Source of the DNA: Rhodoferax sp.
GTDB lineage: Bacteria > Pseudomonadota > Gammaproteobacteria > Burkholderiales > Burkholderiaceae_C
Reading direction: 5' to 3'
NCBI GenBank assembly: GCA_020048795.1
Contig: JAIFMA010000253.1
Coordinates: forward strand, 1 to 17,004
DNA length: 17,004 nucleotides
Part shown: in pieces, positions 1-8,000 of the stretch
Numbering within the stretch: position 1 is the first letter of the stretch
Layout: the number at the start of each line of letters is the position of its first letter
The notes under the pieces: generated by a model
Database searches by the model: none
Seen by the model: only the letters and a program-made list of their open reading frames with translations
What the model was told of the DNA's origin: nothing
Program-made: the position numbers and the translations under genes

Positions 1-1450
1 TGAAGAGCGCAAGGCCACCAACAAGGCCCTGATTGATGAAGTGCTGAAGGCCTATCCCGAAAAGATGGCCAAGCGGCGCGCCAAGCACCTGGGCACGTTT
101 GAAAACGGCAAGCCCGACTGCGGCGTCAAATCCAATATCAAGTCATTACCCGGCGTAATGACGATTCGCGGCTGCGCCTACGCTGGCTCCAAAGGCGTGG
201 TGTGGGGCCCGATCAAGGACATGGTCCACATCAGCCACGGGCCGGTCGGCTGCGGCCAGTATTCGTGGGCGGCACGGCGCAACTATTATGTTGGCACCAC
301 CGGCATCGACACCTTTGTCACGATGCAGTTCACCTCAGACTTTCAGGAAAAAGACATTGTTTTTGGCGGTGACAAGAAGCTCGACAAAATCATTGACGAA
401 ATCCAGGTGCTGTTCCCGCTGAACAAGGGCATCTCGATCCAGTCGGAATGCCCAATTGGCCTGATTGGCGACGACATCGAAGCCGTGTCGAAGAAGAAGA
501 GCAAGGAATACGCCGGCAAAACCATCGTGCCGGTGCGCTGCGAAGGTTTCCGGGGTGTCAGCCAGTCGCTCGGTCACCATTTGGCCAACGATGCAATTCG
601 AGATTGGGTGTTTGACAAGACCGACCCCAGCAAATACACCGAATTTGTCTCGACGCCGTATGACGTGGCCATCATTGGCGACTACAACATTGGTGGGGAT
701 GCCTGGTCGAGCCGCATTTTGCTGGAAGAAATGGGCTTGCGCGTGATCTCGCAGTGGTCGGGTGACGGCACCATCGCCGAAATCGAGAACACCCCCAAGG
801 CCAAGCTCAATGTGCTGCACTGCTACCGTTCGATGAACTACATCAGCCGGCACATGGAAGAAAAGTATGGCACGCCCTGGGTGGAATACAACTTCTTTGG
901 CCCAACCATGATCGAAAAGAGCCTGCGCGAAATTGCGGGTCACTTTGATGACACCATCAAGGCCAAGGCCGAAGAAGTCATTGCCAAATACAAGCCGCTG
1001 ATGCAGGCCGTGGTGGACAAGTACAAGCCGCGCCTGGAGGGCAAAACCGTCATGCTGTATGTGGGCGGTTTGCGTCCGCGTCATGTGATTGGGGCTTACG
1101 AAGACCTTGGCATGGTGGTGGTTGGCACCGGCTACGAGTTTGGCCACAACGACGATTACCAGCGCACCACCCACTACATCAAGGATGCCACGCTGATTTA
1201 TGACGATGTGACCGGCTACGAGTTTGAGAACTTTGTCGACAAGGTCAAGCCCGACCTGGTGGGCTCGGGCATCAAGGAAAAGTATGTGTTCCAGAAGATG
1301 GGCGTGCCGTTCCGCCAGATGCACAGCTGGGACTATTCCGGCCCGTACCACGGCTACGACGGCTTTGCCATTTTTGCCCGTGACATGGACATGGCCATTT
1401 CCAGCCCGATCTGGGGTCTGACCCAAGCGCCCTGGAAAAAGGCTGCCTGA
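1..1450 (+). CDS. nifD: Nitrogenase MoFe protein alpha chain (NifD), 5' end outside window
   Basis: Alpha subunit of the alpha2-beta2 dinitrogenase, which reduces N2 to ammonia in the cytoplasm with electrons from NifH. The frame is already open at base 2 and 482 residues are visible; comparison with remembered NifD sequences suggests only a few to about ten N-terminal residues are missing, so the GTG at 41 is an internal Val. P-cluster cysteines are seen in RGCAYAGSKG, HGPVGCGQYSW and SECPIGLIGDD. The FeMo-cofactor ligands are the Cys in LHCYRSMNYI and the His in QMHSWDYSGPYHGYDGF. The GGLRPRHVIGAYEDLGM and DVTGYEFE stretches are also typical. No frameshift is seen. nifK follows after 139 bases on the same strand. 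The sequence and the full-length NifK beside it fit the Mo enzyme rather than the V or Fe-only types. Confidence 0.97.
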   Translation, partial: EERKATNKALIDEVLKAYPEKMAKRRAKHLGTFENGKPDCGVKSNIKSLPGVMTIRGCAYAGSKGVVWGPIKDMVHISHGPVGCGQYSWAARRNYYVGTTGIDTFVTMQFTSDFQEKDIVFGGDKKLDKIIDEIQVLFPLNKGISIQSECPIGLIGDDIEAVSKKKSKEYAGKTIVPVRCEGFRGVSQSLGHHLANDAIRDWVFDKTDPSKYTEFVSTPYDVAIIGDYNIGGDAWSSRILLEEMGLRVISQWSGDGTIAEIENTPKAKLNVLHCYRSMNYISRHMEEKYGTPWVEYNFFGPTMIEKSLREIAGHFDDTIKAKAEEVIAKYKPLMQAVVDKYKPRLEGKTVMLYVGGLRPRHVIGAYEDLGMVVVGTGYEFGHNDDYQRTTHYIKDATLIYDDVTGYEFENFVDKVKPDLVGSGIKEKYVFQKMGVPFRQMHSWDYSGPYHGYDGFAIFARDMDMAISSPIWGLTQAPWKKAA

Positions 1451-1480
1451 CACCCCTGCTGCAAATTTAGTCATTCAAGC

Positions 1481-1556
1481 CCCGTTCGGGCTGAGCTTGT
1501 CGAAGCCTTCCTGCCCTTCGACAGGGTCAGGACAGAACCAACTCTGGGCGAACGGG
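1481..1556. repeat. Imperfect palindromic intergenic repeat between nifD and nifK
   Basis: The outer arms are CCCGTTCGGG (1481-1490) and GGCGAACGGG (1547-1556), inverted with 8 of 10 matching. Inside them, CTGAGCTTGTCGAAG (1491-1505) faces CTTCGACAGGGTCAG (1516-1530), also nearly inverted. The right arm looks interrupted by about 16 bases (1532-1547), which would break an otherwise continuous arm. I recognise the CGTTCGGGCTGAGC...CTTCGACAGGCTCAG pattern as a dispersed palindrome seen in betaproteobacterial genomes; that is memory, not a search. The transcript could fold into a strong hairpin between the nifD stop and the nifK start. Confidence 0.7.
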
Positions 1557-1579
1557 AAAAGCATTACCTACCCACCTTT

Positions 1580-1583
1580 GGAG
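1580..1583 (+). promoter_or_regulatory. Ribosome binding site of nifK (fixes the start)
   Basis: GGAG lies six bases before the ATG at 1590. The reading frame is open further up to a TTG at 1497, but that extension would translate the palindromic repeat and has no Shine-Dalgarno sequence. The ATG at 1590 gives the usual NifK N-terminus and length. Confidence 0.8.
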
Positions 1584-1589
1584 CCAGCC

Positions 1590-3146
1590 ATGCCTCAAGT
1601 AGCTGAAAAAGTCATCGACCACGAAATGTTGTTCCGCGAGCCTGAATACCAGGACATGCTGGGCAAAAAGAAAGCCTTCGAGTTCAAGCACAGCGATGCT
1701 TCTGTCCAACAGATCGTCGAGTGGACCAAGACCGAAGATTACAAGCAAAAGAACTTCGCCCGCGATTCGCTGGCGGTGAACCCGGCCAAAGCCTGCCAGC
1801 CCCTGGGTGCCGTGTTTGTCGCCAACGGCTTTGCCAGAACGCTGAGTTTTGTGCATGGCAGCCAGGGCTGCGTAGCCTATTACCGCTCGCACTTTAGCCG
1901 CCATTTCAAGGAACCCACCAGTTGCGTGTCATCGAGCATGACCGAAGACGCTGCCGTGTTTGGTGGCCTGAACAACATGGTCGATGGCCTGGCCAACGCC
2001 TACAGCTTGTACAAGCCTGACATGATTGCGGTGTCCACCACCTGCATGGCCGAAGTCATTGGCGATGATGTCGATGCCTTCATCAAGACCAGCAAGCAAA
2101 AGGGCAGTATCCCCGAAGACTTTGACGTACCGTTTGCTCACACCCCGGCGTTTGTGGGCAGCCATATCACCGGTTATGACAACGCCCTGCTGGGCGTGCT
2201 GCGCCACTTCTGGGACGGCAAGGCCAAGACCACCGAGCCGTTGGTGCGCGTGCCCGATGATTCCATCAACTTTATTGGTGGTTTTGACGGCTATGTGGTG
2301 GGCAACATGAAGGAAATCCGCCGCATCTTTGACCTGTTTGGCATCAAGGTCAACATCATCTGTGACCCCTCAGAGAACTGGAACACCCCCACCGACGGCG
2401 AGTTCCGTATGTACGCCGGCGGCACCACCAAAGCGGACGTGGTGGCTGCGTTGCACGCCAGGGCAACCATCGTGTTCCAGGAATATTGCTGCGAAAAAAC
2501 CGCCAAGTTCATTCGTGAACATGAGCAGGAAGTGGTGGTACTGAATGCGCCGGTGGGTGTTGCGGGCACGGACAATTTCCTGATGGAAATCTCGCGTCTG
2601 ACGGGCAAACCGATTCCGGCACAACTGGAAAAAGAGCGCGGCGAACTGGTCGATGCGATGGCCGACAGCCAGGCGCATCTGCACGGCAAGCGTTATGCCC
2701 TGTACGGTGACCCGGACCAGATGCTGGGTTATTCAGCCTTTTTGCTGGAATTGGGTGCCGAGCCAACCCACGTGGTGGCCACCAATGGCGGCAAAGAGTG
2801 GGAGATCAAGATGCAGGCGCTGTTTGACTCCTCACCCTACGGCAAGGGGTGCAAGTCTTACCCCAAACGTGACCTGTGGCACCTGCGTTCACTGCTGTTC
2901 ACCGAGCCGGTCGATTTCATGATTGGCAACACCTACGGCAAATTCCTTGAGCGCGACACCAAGACACCGCTGGTGCGCATGGTGTTCCCGATTTTTGACC
3001 GCCACCACTACCACCGTTTTCCCACCTGGGGTTATGACGGCGGCATGCGCGTGCTGATCACCTTGCTTGACGAGTTCTTTGAGGCACTCGATGCCAACAC
3101 CATGGACATCGGCAAGACCGACTACAGCTACGACATCATTCGCTGA
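1590..3146 (+). CDS. nifK: Nitrogenase MoFe protein beta chain (NifK)
   Basis: Beta subunit of dinitrogenase; it shares the P-cluster with NifD and forms the NifH docking surface. It has 518 residues, the normal size for Mo-type NifK, including the long N-terminal extension that VnfK and AnfK lack. P-cluster cysteines are C69 (KACQPLGAVF), C94 (HGSQGCVAYYRSHF) and C152 (STTCMAEVIGDD). Further family landmarks are GGFDGYVVGN, the C-terminal FPIFDRHHYHRFPTWGYDGG and the final TDYSYDIIR. The ATG at 1590 is chosen because GGAG precedes it at good spacing. It lies 139 bases after nifD, with a palindromic repeat in the gap, and 12 bases before the FeSII-type gene, so the three genes are probably one transcript. 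Confidence 0.97.
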   Translation: MPQVAEKVIDHEMLFREPEYQDMLGKKKAFEFKHSDASVQQIVEWTKTEDYKQKNFARDSLAVNPAKACQPLGAVFVANGFARTLSFVHGSQGCVAYYRSHFSRHFKEPTSCVSSSMTEDAAVFGGLNNMVDGLANAYSLYKPDMIAVSTTCMAEVIGDDVDAFIKTSKQKGSIPEDFDVPFAHTPAFVGSHITGYDNALLGVLRHFWDGKAKTTEPLVRVPDDSINFIGGFDGYVVGNMKEIRRIFDLFGIKVNIICDPSENWNTPTDGEFRMYAGGTTKADVVAALHARATIVFQEYCCEKTAKFIREHEQEVVVLNAPVGVAGTDNFLMEISRLTGKPIPAQLEKERGELVDAMADSQAHLHGKRYALYGDPDQMLGYSAFLLELGAEPTHVVATNGGKEWEIKMQALFDSSPYGKGCKSYPKRDLWHLRSLLFTEPVDFMIGNTYGKFLERDTKTPLVRMVFPIFDRHHYHRFPTWGYDGGMRVLITLLDEFFEALDANTMDIGKTDYSYDIIR

Positions 3147-3158
3147 AGGAAGACCACC

Positions 3159-3506
3159 ATGCCCAACGTAACTTTTAGCTCGCCGCAAATGAAAAAAGAC
3201 CTGACGGTCTACGCGGTTGCCGGCGACACCAAGACACTGCTGTCGGTGGCCCAGGCCAACAAGGTGCCCGTGGCCTATGAATGCCAGAACGGCGAATGTG
3301 GCTCGTGCCAGGTGCAGGTGCAGGTGTTGTCAAACAACCGGCCCATCGGCGTGGCGATGACCGAAAAAGAGAAAACCGTGCTGCGACTGGCAGGCAAGAT
3401 CACCGCAGAGCAGATCAAGGCCGCTGAAACCAACGACCTGCCCTCACCGTGGCGGCTGGCCTGCCAGTGTGTCTTGCGCGATGAAGATGTGTTGGTGACC
3501 TTCTGA
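3159..3506 (+). CDS. [2Fe-2S] ferredoxin of the Shethna FeSII type (nitrogenase protection)
   Basis: A 115-residue plant-type [2Fe-2S] protein. Cluster ligands are C42, C47 and C50 (ECQNGECGSC) and C102 (RLACQ); C104 is an extra cysteine. From memory it lines up along its length with the Azotobacter vinelandii Shethna protein FeSII: FSSPxM start, VAGxxxTLLxVAQ, TxKExxVLxxxGKI, DLPxxxRLACQ and DEDxLV. FeSII binds MoFe and Fe proteins under oxygen stress and holds them in an inactive, protected complex. A Lys pair (K12, K13) sits in the N-terminal loop where FeSII also has lysines thought to matter for complex formation. The Azotobacter C-terminal tail is absent. AAGGA overlaps the nifK stop and serves as its ribosome binding site, so translation is probably coupled to nifK. 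A role as an electron-donor ferredoxin cannot be excluded. Confidence 0.85.
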   Translation: MPNVTFSSPQMKKDLTVYAVAGDTKTLLSVAQANKVPVAYECQNGECGSCQVQVQVLSNNRPIGVAMTEKEKTVLRLAGKITAEQIKAAETNDLPSPWRLACQCVLRDEDVLVTF

Positions 3507-3656
3507 ACCATGGGCATCACCTTCACCAAGACCGGCCGCAAGGTGGCGGTGATGGGCGGCTGACACCACCGCTACGCCAGAGGATGCTCGAAGACATGTG
3601 TGCCAGCGGGGTAACAGAACGGCACTTAGCCGGAAAGCCAGGTATTGCCCAAGCAG

Positions 3657-4820
3657 TCAGTCCTGGAAATACCAGTAGCCGGCATTCACCCACTGGGTGA
3701 GTGCTGCCACAAACTGCGGGTTCTTCAAGCCGCCACGCAACTGGGTGTGGCTGACCGTGTCGTGGTCGCACAGCGCGGTGACTGCAGCTTGCGCCTTGGC
3801 TCCAAAGGCGTGGCGCTCGCCGTCGACATAACCAACACCTTCGCCTACCGTGGCATCAACGTAAAAGCAGCGCAGGCCGCCGGTGCGCACCAGCGGCTGT
3901 GTTTTCAGAGTGTTGACCAGGTCGGCCCCGTCCAGCGGTTGGTCCAGCGCCTGCAGGTCAAGCTGGCACTTGGTTCGGGACAGGAAGCTGCCTGCAAAGT
4001 CAGCAACCAGCGTATCGTCGTCCAGCACCGACTGCAGCTGCTTCTTGATCATTGCGAAGTCGCTGGCGTTGATCTGGCCCTGGTTTTTATGAATCGGACG
4101 ACCCGGATCGCTAAACAGCGCGCTGCCCAGCTCCTGGTCGATGACATGGTCGGCTAAGCCGCTGAGCATGTCGCAGGCCGACTTGCCCCGAAAACCGACC
4201 GAGAAACTCATGGACGTCTCCAGCGACACGCCGTCGTGCGGAAAGCCCGGCGGAATGTACAAAATGTCGCCGGGCAGCAGCTCGACATCGATCATGGCTT
4301 CGAACGGGTCCACGTGCAACAGCGCCGCGTGCGCGGCAAACTGGCGGTGCTCGCCGCGGTCGCCAACGCGCCACTGGCGCCGCCCGGAGCCCTGGCAGAT
4401 GAACACGTCATACAGGTCAATATGTGGACCCACGCCACCCTTGGGCGTGGCGTAACTGATCATCACATCGTCGAGCCGCCACTTGGGAATGAACGCAAAA
4501 GGCTTGACCAGCTCGGCCACCTCGGGTGACCAGTGGTTGACCGCCTGCACGATGAGCGACCAGCCGGTTTGGCCCAGGTGTTCATACGATTCAAAGGGGC
4601 CGTTCTCGGCCTGCCATTGCTCACCTGTTTTGCTTCGCTTTTTGTAGACCAGGCGCGAGTCGACTTGTTCTTCACACGCCAACCCGGCCAGATCCTCGGG
4701 GCTGATGGGGTCCTGGAAATGTTTGAATCCCTGGCGAATGACCACCGGCTTTTGCTGCCAGTAGTGCTGCATGAAGTGTTCGAGCGTGAAATCGGCAAGG
4801 GTGAGTTTGAATGGGTGCAT
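3657..4820 (-). CDS. roxA: Ribosomal protein uL16 arginine 3-hydroxylase (RoxA/YcfD family, cupin/JmjC)
   Basis: Fe(II)- and 2-oxoglutarate-dependent oxygenase expected to hydroxylate an arginine of ribosomal protein uL16 in the cytoplasm. It has 387 residues from the ATG at 4820 (E. coli YcfD has 373). The metal-binding HxD is H133-x-D135 in GVGPHIDLYDVF and the distal His is H195 in GDILYIPPGFPHDG. Nearby SMSFSVGFRGKS and the N-terminal KPVVIRQGF, DPISPEDLAGLA and GPFESYEHLGQTGWSLIVQAV also match YcfD as I recall it. The C-terminus ends in VNAGYWYFQD, again family-like. The frame is open to a GTG at 4826; neither start has a clear Shine-Dalgarno, and the ATG is preferred. It is convergent with the nif operon (150 bases between stops) and reads away from the macroglobulin 3' end, so it may be transcribed alone. 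Confidence 0.93.
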   Translation of the reverse strand: MHPFKLTLADFTLEHFMQHYWQQKPVVIRQGFKHFQDPISPEDLAGLACEEQVDSRLVYKKRSKTGEQWQAENGPFESYEHLGQTGWSLIVQAVNHWSPEVAELVKPFAFIPKWRLDDVMISYATPKGGVGPHIDLYDVFICQGSGRRQWRVGDRGEHRQFAAHAALLHVDPFEAMIDVELLPGDILYIPPGFPHDGVSLETSMSFSVGFRGKSACDMLSGLADHVIDQELGSALFSDPGRPIHKNQGQINASDFAMIKKQLQSVLDDDTLVADFAGSFLSRTKCQLDLQALDQPLDGADLVNTLKTQPLVRTGGLRCFYVDATVGEGVGYVDGERHAFGAKAQAAVTALCDHDTVSHTQLRGGLKNPQFVAALTQWVNAGYWYFQD

Positions 4821-5035
4821 GGGCACCGATGGTAGCGGCTGGCATCATGGCGGTCACGCAGAATCTGCCCTTGTATTGACGTGGCGCATACCCCCTTCAG
4901 ATCTGCAGATGTGGTCGGCGCGGTTAATGGCATGCCTGCGCTTGCAACGGCACCGGCGGGGAAAAGTCGGTAGGGATTGATTCCTGTGTGAAATCTAAAC
5001 TTGGCCTCACCCCATAAAGGATCGAGGAATTTTGG

Positions 5036-8000
5036 TCACGGCTTTGCTACCAGCGCAGCGATCGGCGTTTCGCCGAAGATTTCCGGCGCGTACATCGCCT
5101 CGATGCGTGTCGGCGGAAACTCGAAGCGCCCCGCATTGTTGATGCGGACGTTGTACTCCACGCTCCAATCGCCTTTGTCCACCTGGCGGAAATAGGCGCG
5201 GTAGCTTTCGGCGGCGCGTTCCTCAAACGCCGGCCAATTGCCGCGACCGCGCACTGTGCCTGATTGCGCCAGCGCGCTTTCGCGCGCCAGCCCACGCCCA
5301 AGAATGGTCGCGCCACTGGGCACCGGATCGCGCACCACCACCCAGCCCAGGTCGGCGTTGCTGCGCATGGCCAGTTTGACCCGCATGATGTCGCCGACGC
5401 TCCAGGTGCCTTTGGTCTTTTGCTCTACCGGGGTCACCTCGCGCGTCACCGACAGGCCTTGCGATACCGCACTGTCGAGCTTGACCGCCGCGCGAATCCC
5501 GATGCTGGCCCAGGGCGCGCCGCTGCCCTGATGGCTCAGGTGCAAAGTGTCGGTTGAGCCCTGGCCTGGCCAGGGCAGAGTGGCCTCGGTGCTTGCGCCA
5601 GGCAACTGCCAATCGACCCGCATGGCGCTGCCACCCAGCGTGGCGATCGAGGCACCGCGGACGGCAACGCTTTCACGCTGGGTGGTGAATGCAGCCAGTG
5701 CCAACGAACCCCATGCGTTGGCGGTGGTGGTGCCCCAGTGGCCGTTGCGCTGGCGTCCAATCAGGCCGTTCACCAGCAGGGGCAGATCGGTGTTCCAGCC
5801 GGCGTCTTCACGGCTCCAGCGGGTGACCACCCAGGCGGTGCGCGCCGCGGCAACATTGCCGTTCCACATGAACCACCACCAGTTCTCGTGCTCCTCGCTG
5901 CGCCAGTTCAGCCGGGTGCCCTGGATGTCATAACGCGAGCGCAGCAGCGCTGCTGCAGCCTGCAGCGACTGGGCCCGCGCAAGTTCCCGCGGTGAGGCCA
6001 GCAGGAAGCGCACCCAGTCGATGACGGACGTGGTCGGCAGCCTATCCATCTCTCGGGGCTGCACGCGTGGTCCGGTGCTGATGTCGGGCTGCTGCTCGGC
6101 CAGTGTGGCCTGGCGCGCCAGGGCACTGGACACCTCGGTTTCGCGCGGCGCCCAGTCGAGCGATTTGGCCTTGCCCTCATGCAGGTCACGCACCCCTTTG
6201 AGCAGGCGCACGCGTTGCTCGGCCGGAATCGGCCAGCCGAGCGCCGCCGCAGTGTCGAGCAGGTAGAGTGTCAGAACTTCACTGCCTGGCAACTGCTCGG
6301 TGGGAAAGTAGCGCACCAGGCCGTTACGGTCTACGTATTTGGGCAGCTCGCTCATCAGGCTGTCCCAGCCCTGGCGGTCGCGCAGGGCCGCAGCGCGCGA
6401 GGCTTTTTGTTCCAGGCAAGCGAAGGGGTAGGCCGCCATCCACTTGCGCACCTCGGTCAGCGCTGCCTCGGTGAGGCTGGCCTTCCAGGCGAGCGAAACG
6501 CCGCCGGTCTGAGGCAAGGCACCCGGCGGCTGGGTCACACGCATGTCAGCATTGCCGGTTACCTGCAGCAGGGTGGCCTGACGCACGGTGACGGGGACCG
6601 CTGGTGTGACGACCTGGGTCACTTCGACGATGTCACCCAGGTCTGCGGCCTGCGCCGCGATGCGCCAGCGCAACGCGCGGGTGCCGTCCGGCACGCTGAC
6701 CGGCCAGATGAAATCGCGGTTCTCGCCGGCCTTGAGCTTGAACTTGCGTGCCAACTGCAGACCGCGTGCTGCCAGGGCAGCACCCTCAGGGCGGCGCACG
6801 CCGACCACATTGCCGTCGAACTCCAGGGTTGCCAGCGCCTCGAAGGCGACCTCCAGCGCACGCGGGCTGGTATTGCGCAGCGTCACCTTTTGTTCCAGCG
6901 CGTCGCCGCTGCGCACGCTGCCCGGCAGGCCGCTGACCAGCTGCAATGGCTGGGTGGTGGTCAGCGTGGCCTCCCCTGTGCCAAAACGTCCGGCACCCTG
7001 CGTGGCGATGGCCACGACGCGCCAGCGTGTCAGGCTGTCGTTGAGCGGCACCTCGACCGCGGCATGGCCATTGGCGTCGGCAACCACGTCGGTTTGCCAT
7101 AGGGCAAGGGACGAAAAATCAGACCGCACCGGCGGGGGGCTGCCGTCGCCCGACTTCGCCTCGGCGGGTGCTCCGCGAGCCGCCATCATGGCCATGGGCG
7201 CAGGCATGGGGGGTGGCGAAGGCGGTGCATCTTCGACGAATTTATCCTCCACCCGCCCTGCGATGTCTACATTGCGCCGTGCCAAGCGCTCGTCGCGCGC
7301 GCGAAAGGCGTGCTGTGGCCCCAGCGCAGGCTGGCGCGACAGCAGTGCATCCACAGACTGGGAACGCACATCGCTGGCGCGGTGGCGCGTCATCGCCGTG
7401 AGCAGGGCCCAGGTCGGGTTGTCCTTGAGCGCCAACAGAGCCTCGTCTACCACCACCACCGTGATGCGCGCTCCGGCCAGTGGTTTGCCCGCTTGATCGC
7501 GCACTGACAGGTCAACCAGGGCGCGGCCGCGTGGCCGAAATTCGTTGCCGCGCGGCACCACAGTGAGCGCCAGCGAATAGGCGCTGGGCTTGACGCGCAG
7601 GTGGATGGTTTCGCCGGAGCTCAGCTTTGGCGTGCCATCTGCGCCGGTGCTGCCATCACGCAGCGCACTGACCAGGGTGGCGCTCACCAGCACATTGGGC
7701 GCGTAGTGGCCTGCCAGTGCCAGCGCGATGCGTTCGTCCTTGCTGGCCAAGGCATGGACGCTGTGCGCCAGCACGCCCTCGCGCTCGACCGTCAGCAGCA
7801 GCGTGGCTGGGGCAAACGGCGCCCGCACGCGCAGCATGGCAGGGGAGTCGGCCGTCAGCATCGCCTGGGCATCCTGTAAATTGAGGCCCTCGACCTCCAA
7901 CACGGCCCGGGTGGGTTGCCAGGCCAGGTCCCAGTCGTACAGCAGGGTGGTGGCGACATGCTTTTCGCCTTCCACCTTGGCGCTGAACAGCCACTGGCCG

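Noticed and set aside
335..1474. 379-codon open frame antisense to nifD
   Set aside because: It lies wholly opposite a gene with intact catalytic motifs; long antisense frames arise from G/C-ending codons in GC-rich genomes. The translation is His/Val-rich with no family look.
1497..1589. Upstream extension of nifK from TTG 1497
   Set aside because: The extension would translate the palindromic repeat, is not part of normal NifK, and lacks a ribosome binding site; ATG 1590 has GGAG at good spacing.
3510..3563. 17-codon ORF after the FeSII gene (MGITFTKTGRKVAVMGG)
   Set aside because: It is too short to judge, has no ribosome binding site and no recognised match. It might be a remnant of a former nif-associated gene, but nothing supports that.
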